A DNA stretch of 64,000 nucleotides from Vicinamibacterales bacterium (GTDB lineage: Bacteria > Acidobacteriota > Vicinamibacteria > Vicinamibacterales > Fen-181), in assembly GCA_036504215.1 (NCBI GenBank), contig DASXVO010000038.1:1-64000 (forward strand), in the 5' to 3' direction. The notes beneath the pieces were generated by a model. The model worked only from the letters and a program-made list of their open reading frames with translations. It ran no database searches and was not told the origin of the DNA. This document shows positions 1 through 14,130 of this stretch, in pieces; the stretch's first letter is position 1; each line of letters begins with the position of its first letter. The position numbers and the translations under genes are program-made.

Positions 1-117
1 GCCACCGTCGGCGACCTCGTCGTCAAACTCGACCGGGCGCGCCAGCGGCTCGAATCCATCCAGCCGGGGTGCACGCTGTCGCGCCGACGCAAAACACCGA
101 AGATTGTCGCTGTATAG
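1..117 (+). CDS. C-terminal tail of an unidentified gene (partial)
   Basis: The first frame is open from the window edge to a TAG at 115-117 and gives about 38 residues ending in a basic stretch ([13 protein letters not shown]). The segment begins with a helix-like run ([16 protein letters not shown]) and its third codon positions are mostly G or C, as in the real genes here. I do not recognise the family and the start lies outside the window. It could also be chance open sequence. Confidence 0.35.
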   Translation, partial: ATVGDLVVKLDRARQRLESIQPGCTLSRRRKTPKIVAV

Positions 118-283
118 CTATTTCAGGGACACTACACTAGAGAATCACCCGGCGAGCCGTTCTGATACAGTGGCGCAAACCCGCCTCAATCTGGAAGATT
201 CCTCACGCCGCCGACTACAGGGACTGCCTCCAGATGCCGATTCTGTAAATACCGGGCCACGCGGCCGTGTCCCTGTGCATCCG

Positions 284-4297
<4,014 letters not shown>

Positions 4298-4331
4298 GGC
4301 AGGCTCTCCCGCGCGAACGCCGAACCCCCCT

Positions 4332-6080
4332 TCACTCGAGCGTGAAGTTCACCGTGACGGTCATGATGACGGGGACGGCCACGCCGTTCAGCAGCGTCGG
4401 CGTGAATTGCCACTGGCACACGGCGTCGAAGGCCGCCTGGTCGAGCATCGGAACCGAGCGCAGGATGCGAGCATCGGCCACCTCGCCATCTGTGCCGATC
4501 AATACCTCGAGAATCACCACCCCCTGCACCTGCGCCTGGTGGGCCTCGTCCGGATAGATTGGCTTCACGTCGCGCGTCTTCGTTGGAGGCGTGATGCCCC
4601 CACCCACTTTTATCGCGTCGGCCGGCCAGTCCATCGAACGCTCGTATTGAGCCGGCGGTGGCGGCGGGGTCTGGGGCGGCGCCGGGGGATTCGGCGGTGC
4701 GGGCGGCGCCTTCGGCGCCGGCGGCTGAGGAGTCCGTGCGGCGGTTGGCGGCGCAGGCGGCGCCGGAGCTTGTGCGGCCGCAGGTGGTGCCGGCGGCGCT
4801 GGCGGGGTTGACGCGCGAAGCGTCCGACTGCGCAGGATCTCCACGCTCCGTGGTCCGACAACCCGGTACGACAGCCCGGCTGCCGACTTCGCAATCGAGG
4901 TCAGCGCCTGCTCCGCTGTCGCGTTGTCGAGCACGACGTCGATGTGCGCGGCGAGGAGTCGTTCGAGGCCAGGGTGCGGCAGAATCTCGATGCTGCAGCT
5001 CTTGGCCACCGTATCGAGCGCCTGCTGAACGGTGGCGTTCGGCAGCTTCAGGGTGACCCGCGCCGTCGTGGCCAGCTTCGGCCCGATGGCCGTGACGGCG
5101 GGCACAGGGGCGGGCGCCTGCAACGGAAACGCTCCAACGGCGAGGCGGCCCCCGACGAAGACGCAAGCCATCATCACACCGGTCGCCAGAACGAGCCGCG
5201 CTTTCGACATGGAAACCTCCTTGACCAACAGGGTGACGCGCTGGCGCAGGTGCGCCCGCTTCAGGAACAGCGACGCAGGGGCGAGCGCTGAACAACGAGG
5301 GGCCGTCGCCATCTGCAGCAGCGTCTGCAGATAGGGCTGTTTTGCCCCGAGGCACCGAACCGCCTCGCGGTCGACGACCTGCTCGCGGGCCAGCTCGAGT
5401 TGATCGACGAGCCACCAGATGCCCGGGTGGAACCAGCACACCGCACGGAGCAGTTCGTCGAATCCGGTGCGCAGCCAGTCCCGCCGTCGGACGTGCAGGA
5501 GTTCGTGGAGCGTGATCGCGGTTTGCCCGTCCGCCGAGAACGTCGGGAACTCGGGGGGCAGGAGCACGACGGGCCGTACGACGCCCCAGGTCACAGGCTT
5601 GTTGGCGGTCATCGCCACCAGGAATTCCGCGTCGGCCCCCGCGAGGGCGACGGCCCGCTGCACGGCCTCGGGACGCGGATCGAGAGCGTGAGCGGCGCGC
5701 CGCAGTCGCGCCATGGCAAGCAGGCCAACGGCCAGCCACAGCGTCCGCAGGACGATGCCCGCCACGATCACCTCCTGCAGGGTGAACGGCACCCACCACC
5801 GGGTCGCCGCGGCTGCATCCGCAGGAGCCGGCGAAGGGTCCGTCGAGGCAGTCGCGCTGTAGCTCGCCTGGTCAGTCGGGACGGGGGCGGCAGGCGGGGA
5901 TGTCCACGCCTGCAGCAGCGGCAGCACCAGGCAGACCGCGAGAACCACGCGCCAGAGTACAAGCCGTGCGCGTGGCGACCAGATCCCGAGCAGGCGCGGC
6001 AGTGGGGCTGCGACCAGGATCACCGCCGCGGCCTGGAGCGCCCAGGCGACGAGGTTCGCCGTGGTGAGCGCGTCCATCAC
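4332..6080 (-). CDS. BlaR1-type M56 membrane metallopeptidase fused to STN and TonB C-terminal domains
   Basis: A 582-residue membrane peptidase paired with a BlaI repressor. N-terminal membrane helices (about 10-60 and 100-122) lead to the M56 core with the zinc motif HELLH at 192-196 and downstream LELAREQVVDREAV, which should supply the third ligand. A further helix (about 293-318) is followed by an STN-like segment (about 330-410, NATVQQALDTVAKSCSIEI), a Pro/Ala-rich spacer and a TonB C-terminal domain (PIYPDEAHQAQVQG to TVNFTLE). In BlaR1/MecR1 relatives the peptidase cleaves or inactivates the repressor on a signal. Here the penicillin-binding sensor domain is replaced by STN plus TonB, suggesting an envelope signal rather than a beta-lactam. 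Its start overlaps the blaI stop by 4 nt, so the two genes are co-translated. Confidence 0.9.
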   Translation of the reverse strand: MMDALTTANLVAWALQAAAVILVAAPLPRLLGIWSPRARLVLWRVVLAVCLVLPLLQAWTSPPAAPVPTDQASYSATASTDPSPAPADAAAATRWWVPFTLQEVIVAGIVLRTLWLAVGLLAMARLRRAAHALDPRPEAVQRAVALAGADAEFLVAMTANKPVTWGVVRPVVLLPPEFPTFSADGQTAITLHELLHVRRRDWLRTGFDELLRAVCWFHPGIWWLVDQLELAREQVVDREAVRCLGAKQPYLQTLLQMATAPRCSALAPASLFLKRAHLRQRVTLLVKEVSMSKARLVLATGVMMACVFVGGRLAVGAFPLQAPAPVPAVTAIGPKLATTARVTLKLPNATVQQALDTVAKSCSIEILPHPGLERLLAAHIDVVLDNATAEQALTSIAKSAAGLSYRVVGPRSVEILRSRTLRASTPPAPPAPPAAAQAPAPPAPPTAARTPQPPAPKAPPAPPNPPAPPQTPPPPPAQYERSMDWPADAIKVGGGITPPTKTRDVKPIYPDEAHQAQVQGVVILEVLIGTDGEVADARILRSVPMLDQAAFDAVCQWQFTPTLLNGVAVPVIMTVTVNFTLE

Positions 6081-6451
6081 TCAGCCTCGCGGACGAGCCG
6101 CTCGAGTTCCTCGAGTTCGCGGGCCGACAGGCGCCGGTCCTCGACGAGGTGCACGAGCAGCGGATGCGCCGAGCCATTGAATACGCGGTCGACGAAATCG
6201 CGAACCATGGAGCGAACGACCTGGCGTTCCGGGCGCGCGGGCTTGTAGACGAACGCCCGGTTCTCGCGGCTGGCCTTCACGTACCCCTTTCGCTCCAGCA
6301 CCCGCATCATCGTCATCACCGTGGTGTAGGCGATCTTGCGGCGCTCGAGGAGCGTCTCGTACACGTCGCGGACGGTCGCCGGCCCCTTCTGCCAGACGAT
6401 CTTCATGATCTCGAGTTCCTGAGGGGTGAGCGTCGAACTAGGCGGTCTCAT
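6077..6451 (-). CDS. blaI: BlaI/MecI-family transcriptional repressor
   Basis: 124 residues, the family length. A winged helix (LTPQELEIMKIVWQKGPATV, then YETLLERRKIAYTTVMTMM) is followed by a dimerisation region. This family binds a dyad operator and is inactivated by the partner M56 protease, which is the next gene and overlaps by 4 nt. The start ATG at 6451 abuts the palindromic operator and has no Shine-Dalgarno, which fits a leaderless transcript (see the promoter entry). Autoregulation of this operon is inferred. The symbol denotes the family and does not imply beta-lactam resistance. Confidence 0.93.
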   Translation of the reverse strand: MRPPSSTLTPQELEIMKIVWQKGPATVRDVYETLLERRKIAYTTVMTMMRVLERKGYVKASRENRAFVYKPARPERQVVRSMVRDFVDRVFNGSAHPLLVHLVEDRRLSARELEELERLVREAE

Positions 6452-6452
6452 A

Positions 6453-6489
6453 GTACTAATAACATAGTACGTAAGAACAACGATGTCAA
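6453..6489 (-). promoter_or_regulatory. blaI-M56 promoter with embedded BlaI-type operator
   Basis: On the minus strand a perfect -35 TTGACA (6489-6484) is followed after 17 nt by -10 TATGTT (6466-6461). An 18-bp dyad with 6-bp arms, GTACTA/TAGTAC, spans 6453-6470. It covers the -10 and the predicted start site, as expected for a BlaI operator that blocks RNA polymerase. The predicted +1 falls within a few bases of the ATG at 6451. Confidence 0.8.
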
Positions 6490-6561
6490 GCAGAACGCCG
6501 TCCTCCGCCGCTGGCCCCGCCGCCCCAGCTACCCCATCACCGTCAGCACCTCCAGCACCTT

Positions 6562-6643
6562 CAGCACCGCACCCCCGGCACCCGCAGCACCTTCAGCACC
6601 TCCAGCACCGCACCCCCGGCACCCGCAGCACCCTCAGCACCTC
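6562..6643. repeat. 41-bp tandem repeat, two copies, inside a CAGCACC-rich tract
   Basis: 6562-6602 and 6603-6643 are two adjacent 41-bp units differing at one base. The unit is itself built from CAGCACC and GGCACCC words, and further CAGCACC words extend from 6544 to 6650. The tract lies between the blaI promoter and the alpha-galactosidase ribosome-binding site. It is strongly C-rich on the plus strand. Confidence 0.9.
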
Positions 6644-6681
6644 CAGCACCTGTGCTACAGTCCGTCCTCGGAGGCGTCCTC

Positions 6682-7866
6682 GTGAGCTTCATCCGTCTCG
6701 GACTCTGCGCGTTCGCGTTAGCGGTCGCTCTCGGCGTGAGGGCCGGCGGCCAGGGACCGGGTGCGTGGATGGATCTCGCCAGGACGCCTCCGATGGGGTG
6801 GAACAGCTGGAACAAGTTCGGGTGCGATGTCAGCGAGCAACTCATTCGCGAGGCAGCCGATGCCATGGTGTCGAACGGCATGAAGGACGCCGGCTACCAA
6901 TACGTTGTCATCGACGACTGCTGGCAGGTGGCGCGCGCGAACAACGGCAGCATCGTGCCTGATCCGCAGCGATTCCCGTCTGGCATGAGGACGCTCGCCG
7001 ACTACGTCCACGCGAAGGGCCTGAAGTTCGGTCTCTACTCCGACGCGGGATCGAGAACCTGCCAGGGGCGCCCGGGCAGCAACGGGTACGAGACCGAGGA
7101 CGCCCGTCAGTACGCGGCGTGGGGCGTGGACTACTTGAAGTACGACTGGTGCAACACGGACGGAGTCGATCCCAAGATCGCCTACCCGACGATGCGGGAT
7201 GCGCTGAAGGCGACGGGTCGGCCGGTCGTGTTCAGCATGTGCGAGTGGGGGCGAAGCAACCCGTCGACATGGGCTCGCGGCGTCGCGCATCTGTGGCGGA
7301 CGACCGAGGACATCCTCGACTGCTGGGAATGTGTCACGGAATGGGGCGGCGCGGGCTGGCCACACCTGCTCGACAAGCAGGCCGGCCTCGAGAAATTCGC
7401 CGGTCCGGGCGGCTGGAACGACCCGGACATGCTCGAGGTCGGCAACGGCGGGCTGTCGCTGGCCGAGAGCCGTGGCCACTTCAGCTTCTGGTGCCTGCTG
7501 GCTGCGCCCCTCATGGCCGGCAATGACATCCGTCACATGAACGACGATACGCGGGCGATCCTGACGAACAAGGAAGCGATCGCCGTCGATCAGGATCCGC
7601 TCGGCCGGCAGGGTCGCCGCATCCGGAAGGACGGCAAGCTGGAGGTGTGGGCGAAGAAGCTCTCGAACGACGCCCACGCGGTGATCCTGTTCAACCGCGG
7701 CGAGCAGGAGACGATGATGGGCGTGTCGTGGGTGGAAATCGGGATGCGCTACGACGCCGAACCGACGGTGCGCGATCTGTGGGCGAAGAAGGACCTCGGC
7801 AGGATCAAAGGCACCTTCTCGATCCGCGTGCCGTCACACGACGTGGTGATGATCAAGGTACAGTAG
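6682..7866 (+). CDS. Secreted alpha-galactosidase, glycoside hydrolase family 27
   Basis: 394 residues. It hydrolyses terminal alpha-galactosides with retention. GTG 6682 is chosen because GGAGG lies 7 nt upstream (6670-6674) and it gives a clean signal peptide (IRLGLCAFALAVALGVRAGG). The mature protein starts with the GH27 signature TPPMGWNSWNKFGC. The nucleophile is Asp 155 (LKYDWCN) and the acid/base is Asp 210 (WRTTEDI); GGWNDPDML is also typical. The single (beta/alpha)8 domain plus C-terminal beta domain fits the length, with no extra carbohydrate-binding module. Neighbours are unrelated, so it probably forms its own unit for plant galactoside use. Confidence 0.95.
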   Translation: MSFIRLGLCAFALAVALGVRAGGQGPGAWMDLARTPPMGWNSWNKFGCDVSEQLIREAADAMVSNGMKDAGYQYVVIDDCWQVARANNGSIVPDPQRFPSGMRTLADYVHAKGLKFGLYSDAGSRTCQGRPGSNGYETEDARQYAAWGVDYLKYDWCNTDGVDPKIAYPTMRDALKATGRPVVFSMCEWGRSNPSTWARGVAHLWRTTEDILDCWECVTEWGGAGWPHLLDKQAGLEKFAGPGGWNDPDMLEVGNGGLSLAESRGHFSFWCLLAAPLMAGNDIRHMNDDTRAILTNKEAIAVDQDPLGRQGRRIRKDGKLEVWAKKLSNDAHAVILFNRGEQETMMGVSWVEIGMRYDAEPTVRDLWAKKDLGRIKGTFSIRVPSHDVVMIKVQ

Positions 7867-7878
7867 GGCAGCGCAGTT

Positions 7879-9775
<1,897 letters not shown>

Positions 9776-9815
9776 CAGAGATTCACTATATCACCCCGTC
9801 GGCGGCACCGCGTCC

Positions 9816-10025
9816 ATGATGTCCGCGATGCTGAGCCATGTGCTGGCGGCGATCCTGCTGGTCGCCAGCCTGGCGCCGACCGGGGCCGTTCCGGATGAGC
9901 GGCGGGGCGAACGCGATCAGGGTTTCGCCTCTTCGGCGCACATTCTCGAGCTCATTCTCGAGCACGAGCGGGCGGATCCAGACGGCCTGTACGGGTTCCT
10001 CCTGCTGATGCATCTGGGAGCGTGA
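9816..10025 (+). CDS. Possible small secreted or membrane protein, unknown
   Basis: A 69-residue frame starting with tandem ATG codons has a signal-like N terminus (LSHVLAAILLVASLAPTGA) and an amphipathic tail (AHILELILEHERADPDGLYG). It lies just upstream of the thiC riboswitch on the opposite strand. No Shine-Dalgarno is evident and I do not recognise it. It may be the start of a decayed gene (see 10026-10303). Confidence 0.3.
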   Translation: MMSAMLSHVLAAILLVASLAPTGAVPDERRGERDQGFASSAHILELILEHERADPDGLYGFLLLMHLGA

Positions 10026-10303
10026 CCGATGATGGCCGCTCGCGCCATCGCCGCCTCCGCCGCTGATCGGTGGGGAGCAGGCGTATGGCGAACGGCGCGG
10101 GATGGCGAGCGTTCTCGAAGTGTACGTCCTCGACGGTGGCCATCTGTTCGTGGAATCTCGCGCCGGGTGGCAGGACGAACGGGGGCACGCGCAGCCGGTG
10201 GTGCCGGGCTTCGGATGGCATCGGTTGTTCGGCTTCCGCGGACACCGTGCGCGTGTACCGGATCGACCTCGGTCGCTGAGCCTCAGAGACCCTGGTTCTT
10301 CCG
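10026..10303. other. Unresolved stretch with coding-like segments on both strands
   Basis: No intact gene is convincing here. On the plus strand the frame from 10102 has GC-rich third positions to about 10235 (VLEVYVLDGGHLFVESR), after which a different frame looks coding to a stop at 10277-10279 (DTVRVYRIDLGR), as a frameshifted gene would. The minus strand also reads plausibly (RFHEQMATVEDVHFENARH) but ends in a basic run. A decayed gene is possible. Confidence 0.3.
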
Positions 10304-11467
10304 CTATTCCAGCCGCCGCAGGATGAAGCACTTGAGGTAGTAGGTTTCGGGCACGCCGAGCAGGACGGGATGGTCGCGGCCCTGCATCCGCTTCTCGACG
10401 ACGTCCACGTGGACGCGCGCATCGGTCGCGGCCTCGTGGACGATCTGGCCGAATGTCGCCTCGTCCACGTTGTAGGAGCAGCTGCACGTGGTCAGCACGC
10501 CGCCGGGTTTCAACAACCGCAGCGCGCGCAGGTTGATCTCGCGGTAGCCCGCGATCGCCTTCGGGACAGACGCCTTGTTCTTGGCGAACGCCGGCGGGTC
10601 GAGAACGACAGAGTCGAACCGTTCGCCCTCCCGCTCGAGGCGACGCAGTTCGTCGAACACGTTGGCTTCGCGCGCTTCGACCTGCGGCAGATGGTTCCGT
10701 GAGGCATTTGCCGCAATCCGGGAGACCGCATCGGCGGAAATGTCCACCGCGATCACCTCGTCGCACGACGCGGCCAGCCGCAGCGCGAAGCCGCCGTTGT
10801 AGCTGAAGCAGTCGAGCAGCCGTCCGCGCGCGTACTGCGCGGCGGCCACGCGGTTCTCGCGCTGATCCAGGAACAGTCCTGTCTTCTGGCCCTTGAAGGG
10901 GTCGACCTCGTATTCGATCGGGCCTTCACGCACCGCAATCAGTGTTGGCACTTCACCGTGGAGGCACGCGACCGAAGATTCGAGCCCCTCCAGCGCCCTC
11001 ACCTTCGCGTCGTTGCGCGCCAGGATGCCAGCCGGCGCGGTCAACTCGACCAGCAGCCGCGTGATCATGGGCAGGTTCCGCTCGGTTCCCTGCGAGAGCG
11101 ACTGCAGCACCAGGTAGTCGCCGTAGCGATCGACGATCAGCGATGGCAGCAGGTCACCTTCGCCGTGGACGAGGCGATACGCCGTGGCGTCGATGCCGAG
11201 CGACGCGCGGAAGGCGATGGCTCGCTCCAGGCGGCGGCGCCACAACCCCTCATCCGCCAGCTCGTCACCGTGGGTCAGAAGTCGCAGCGCGATCTGGGAG
11301 CGGTCGCTGTACAGCGCATGTCCGAGCACTCGGCCCCTGGGGCCGAGCAGCGCGACCGTATCCCCTGGCTCGGCCTCGGCGTCGAGCACATCGCTCCGGT
11401 AGATCCACAGGTGACCTGCAAGCAGGCGTTGTTCGGCCCGGCCGTTGATGGCGACGGAAGCTGGCAT
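10304..11467 (-). CDS. rlmI: RlmI-like class I SAM-dependent rRNA methyltransferase with PUA domain
   Basis: 387 residues, the usual length for the 23S rRNA m5C methyltransferase family (RlmI, acting at C1962 in E. coli). The N-terminal PUA domain (about 1-75) starts INGRAEQRLLAGHLWIYRSDV. A middle domain follows, then the Rossmann methyltransferase with LDCFSYNGGFAL (SAM loop), VLDPPAFAKNK and TTCSCSYNV, where the catalytic cysteine sits. ATG 11467 matches the family N terminus. It is divergent from rpiB with only about 40 bp between starts. A paralogue with another target base is possible. Confidence 0.9.
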   Translation of the reverse strand: MPASVAINGRAEQRLLAGHLWIYRSDVLDAEAEPGDTVALLGPRGRVLGHALYSDRSQIALRLLTHGDELADEGLWRRRLERAIAFRASLGIDATAYRLVHGEGDLLPSLIVDRYGDYLVLQSLSQGTERNLPMITRLLVELTAPAGILARNDAKVRALEGLESSVACLHGEVPTLIAVREGPIEYEVDPFKGQKTGLFLDQRENRVAAAQYARGRLLDCFSYNGGFALRLAASCDEVIAVDISADAVSRIAANASRNHLPQVEAREANVFDELRRLEREGERFDSVVLDPPAFAKNKASVPKAIAGYREINLRALRLLKPGGVLTTCSCSYNVDEATFGQIVHEAATDARVHVDVVEKRMQGRDHPVLLGVPETYYLKCFILRRLE

Positions 11468-11494
11468 GCACAATAGCTTATCCCGAAAATCCGG

Positions 11495-11507
11495 TACAAT
11501 CGCCTCG
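11495..11507 (+). promoter_or_regulatory. -10 element placed for a leaderless rpiB mRNA
   Basis: TACAAT (11495-11500) ends 6 nt before the GTG start of rpiB at 11507, the spacing expected when transcription begins at the start codon. No Shine-Dalgarno precedes the GTG. I do not see a convincing -35. Confidence 0.5.
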
Positions 11508-11968
11508 TGCGCATTGCTATTGGAGCGGACCACGCCGGCTTCGCGTTGAAAGAGGACCTCGTGCGACGCCTGGCATCCATCGTCACCCACATCGAAGACG
11601 TGGGCACCCACAGCGACGAGTCGACCGACTACCCCGACTTCGCGGCGGCGGTCGGCGCACTGGTCGCGTCGGGCGCGTGCGATCGCGGCATCCTGATCTG
11701 CGGCACCGGCATCGGGATGTCGATGGCCGCCAACAAGATACACGGCATCCGCGCGGCCGTCGTCGGAGACCTCGTGTCGGCCCGACTCTCTCGCCAGCAC
11801 AACGACGCCAACGTCCTGACGCTCGGCGCGCGTATTACGACGCCCGAGCTCGCGATGGCGATCGTCCGCGTGTTCCTCGAGACGACGTTCGAAGGCGGGC
11901 GACACCAGCGGCGGGTCGACAAGATCATGGCCCTCGAGAATACTCCCGCCGCGCCGCCGGCTCGGTGA
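11507..11968 (+). CDS. rpiB: Ribose-5-phosphate isomerase B
   Basis: 153 residues. It interconverts ribose 5-phosphate and ribulose 5-phosphate in the pentose phosphate pathway. The N terminus IAIGADHAGFALKE and the active-site block CGTGIGMSMAANK (Cys 65) are diagnostic, as is RLSRQHNDANVLTLGAR. LacA/B-type isomerases are related, but the full motif set and single gene favour RpiB. GTG is the start. The helicase gene follows 6 nt downstream and is probably co-transcribed. Confidence 0.96.
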   Translation: MRIAIGADHAGFALKEDLVRRLASIVTHIEDVGTHSDESTDYPDFAAAVGALVASGACDRGILICGTGIGMSMAANKIHGIRAAVVGDLVSARLSRQHNDANVLTLGARITTPELAMAIVRVFLETTFEGGRHQRRVDKIMALENTPAAPPAR

Positions 11969-11974
11969 ACGACC

Positions 11975-13960
11975 GTGGTACCAGGCAAGTCCGGTCCACC
12001 CGTCGGCAGTCTCGCGGCCGCTGTGGACGACGTCTTCCGCGACGACGGGCGTCTGGCACGCACGGTCCCAGAGTTCGAAGCGCGCCCCGGTCAGCGCACG
12101 ATGGCGGTGGCCGTGGCGGAGGTGATCGAAGAGGGGGGGATTCTCCTCGCAGAGGCGGGGACGGGCACGGGGAAGACGCTCGCCTACCTCGTCCCGGCCA
12201 TTCTCAGCGGACGCCGCGTGCTCGTCTCGACCGGCACCAAGACACTCCAGGAACAGATCTTCTTCAAGGACCTGCCGGAACTCCAGGCCGCGCTCGGCGT
12301 CGCGTTCAAGGCGACCTACATGAAAGGTCGCGGCAACTACCTGTGCCTTCATCGGTTCGATGCCTTCCGCGACAACCCGATGGCCGTGGCGTTTGCGGAC
12401 GTGGATGCGCTGGCGACGATCACCGCCTGGGCCGAATCGACTGAGGCTGGTGACCGGGCGGAACTCGAGGGACTGCCGGACGATCTGTCGCTGTGGGCCG
12501 AAGTCGCCGCGACGTCCGAGAACTGCATCGGGGCGCAGTGCCCGCGGTTCGAGGAGTGCTTCATCACGAAGATGCGACAGCGCGCCGCGGAGTCCGACCT
12601 GGTGATCGTCAATCACCACCTGCTCTGTGCCGACGCAAACGTGCGCCAGAACGCCTACGGAGAGGTGATCCCGGAATGCCACGTCGCCATCATCGACGAG
12701 GCCCACCAGCTCGAGGACGTGGCCACTCAGTATTTCGGGGTCGTGGTCAGCACCTACCGGATCGATGACTTCGCGCGGGACGGCGAGCGGTTGCTCGCGG
12801 CTGGACGTTTTGCCGACGACCCCGGTGAAGCGCGCCGGTCATTCGATCGCGTGCGGGACAGGGGCTCACTGTTCTTCCAGGCGCTGAAGCACCTGCCAGC
12901 GCTCGGCGGCCGGCCTCGCGCCACCGCCGCCGACGACCGACAGCGGGTGAGCGCGGACATCCTGGCGGACGCGTTCCAGTCCGGCGCGGGCCTGATCGAG
13001 GCGCTCGACGCGATCCAGGGCACCGTGGCTCTCGTGCGGGATGCGGCCGAAGACGTCGTGGCCATCGGGCGCCGGGCCGGCGAGATCCGCGACGAGCTGA
13101 AGTTCCTGCTTCGGGCGAACGATCCGGATTACGTCTACTATCTCGAGTCGCGCGGGCGCGGCGTGTTCCTACGAGCTTCACCCATCGACGTCTCCACCGT
13201 CGTGCGCGAGTTGCTGCTGGCACGGATGCATGCCACCGTCCTGACGTCCGCGACGCTCTCCGTCGGCGGATCGTTCGACTACGTCCGGGCACGGCTGGGC
13301 GTCCGCGAGGCGGATGAGGTGCGTCTGCCGTCCGAGTTCAGGTACTCGGAACAAGCCGTGCTCTATCTCCCCCCGCATATGCCGGACCCGCGGTCTCCGC
13401 AGTTCGCGGAGGCGGCCAGCCGGGAGATCCGCGAGATTCTGAGACGAACCGAGGGACGCGCGTTCGTGCTGTTCACGAGCTACGCGATGCTGCGCGAGGC
13501 AGAACGAGCGCTGGCGTCCGCGCTGGACTACCCCATTCTCGTGCAGGGCAGCGCACCGCGTTCGGTATTGCTGAGGCAGTTTCGATCGCTCGGAAATGCG
13601 GTCCTGCTCGCGACATCCAGCTTCTGGCAAGGCGTTGATGTGGTGGGCGAAGCACTGAGCTGCGTCATCGTGGACAAGCTGCCATTCGCCTCGCCGGCCG
13701 ATCCCGTCACATCGGCCCGCATCGAGGCGATTGCCGCCAGCGGCCAGAGCGCATTCGAACAGTACCAACTCCCCCTGGCCATCCTCACGCTACAGCAGGG
13801 GCTCGGCCGGTTGATCCGCCATCGGCAGGATCGCGGTGTGCTTGCCGTCCTCGATCCGCGAATCCGGAGCAAGGGCTACGGTTCGCGGTTCCTGGACGCC
13901 CTGCCGCCCGCCCCGGTCATTACCCGCCTCGACGACATCACGCGGTTTCTCGAGCGGTAG
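11975..13960 (+). CDS. DinG-family Fe-S ATP-dependent DNA helicase
   Basis: 661 residues, XPD/DinG-like superfamily 2 helicase, 5'-3' by family. Walker A is AEAGTGTGKTLAYL and the Walker B/DEAH box is AIIDEAHQLEDV. Between them sit the iron-sulfur cysteines: one in GRGNYLCLHR and three in NCIGAQCPRFEEC. The C-terminal half holds motif VI (QGLGRLIRHRQDRG). DinG/YoaA proteins unwind forked DNA, R-loops and DNA-RNA hybrids. There is no exonuclease domain, unlike the Gram-positive form. GTG start, closely following rpiB. Confidence 0.92.
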   Translation: MVPGKSGPPVGSLAAAVDDVFRDDGRLARTVPEFEARPGQRTMAVAVAEVIEEGGILLAEAGTGTGKTLAYLVPAILSGRRVLVSTGTKTLQEQIFFKDLPELQAALGVAFKATYMKGRGNYLCLHRFDAFRDNPMAVAFADVDALATITAWAESTEAGDRAELEGLPDDLSLWAEVAATSENCIGAQCPRFEECFITKMRQRAAESDLVIVNHHLLCADANVRQNAYGEVIPECHVAIIDEAHQLEDVATQYFGVVVSTYRIDDFARDGERLLAAGRFADDPGEARRSFDRVRDRGSLFFQALKHLPALGGRPRATAADDRQRVSADILADAFQSGAGLIEALDAIQGTVALVRDAAEDVVAIGRRAGEIRDELKFLLRANDPDYVYYLESRGRGVFLRASPIDVSTVVRELLLARMHATVLTSATLSVGGSFDYVRARLGVREADEVRLPSEFRYSEQAVLYLPPHMPDPRSPQFAEAASREIREILRRTEGRAFVLFTSYAMLREAERALASALDYPILVQGSAPRSVLLRQFRSLGNAVLLATSSFWQGVDVVGEALSCVIVDKLPFASPADPVTSARIEAIAASGQSAFEQYQLPLAILTLQQGLGRLIRHRQDRGVLAVLDPRIRSKGYGSRFLDALPPAPVITRLDDITRFLER

Positions 13961-14077
13961 CCCACGCGAAGAACAGGCGAAGCGGCGGCGCGACTGTCAC
14001 AATGCCGGGCACTCGGCGGGCCGGGGCCGCTGATCGGCGCTTGCACAAATATCTGGGTGCATTTCGGTGTAGACTAA

Positions 14078-14091
14078 GGGGGTTCGCCCCC
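14078..14091 (+). other. GC hairpin with TTCG loop in the TPR-gene leader
   Basis: GGGGG-TTCG-CCCCC forms a 5-bp all-GC stem closed by the extra-stable UUCG tetraloop, about 40 nt upstream of the TPR-protein start. Because it lies in the predicted leader it may stabilise the 5' end of the mRNA; that role is inference. Confidence 0.5.
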
Positions 14092-14130
14092 TGCGATCCT
14101 GCTTAATCCATATCTGACGGAGGACCTGAG

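Noticed and set aside
104-283. N-terminal extension of the sensor kinase
   Set aside because: It would put about 60 non-conserved residues before the signal segment; ATG 284 is more likely.
6541-6650. CRISPR-like array
   Set aside because: The units are adjacent without spacers; it is a simple tandem repeat.
14041-14075. TTGCAC/TAGACT promoter for the TPR gene
   Set aside because: The spacer would be 23 bp, too long for a standard promoter.
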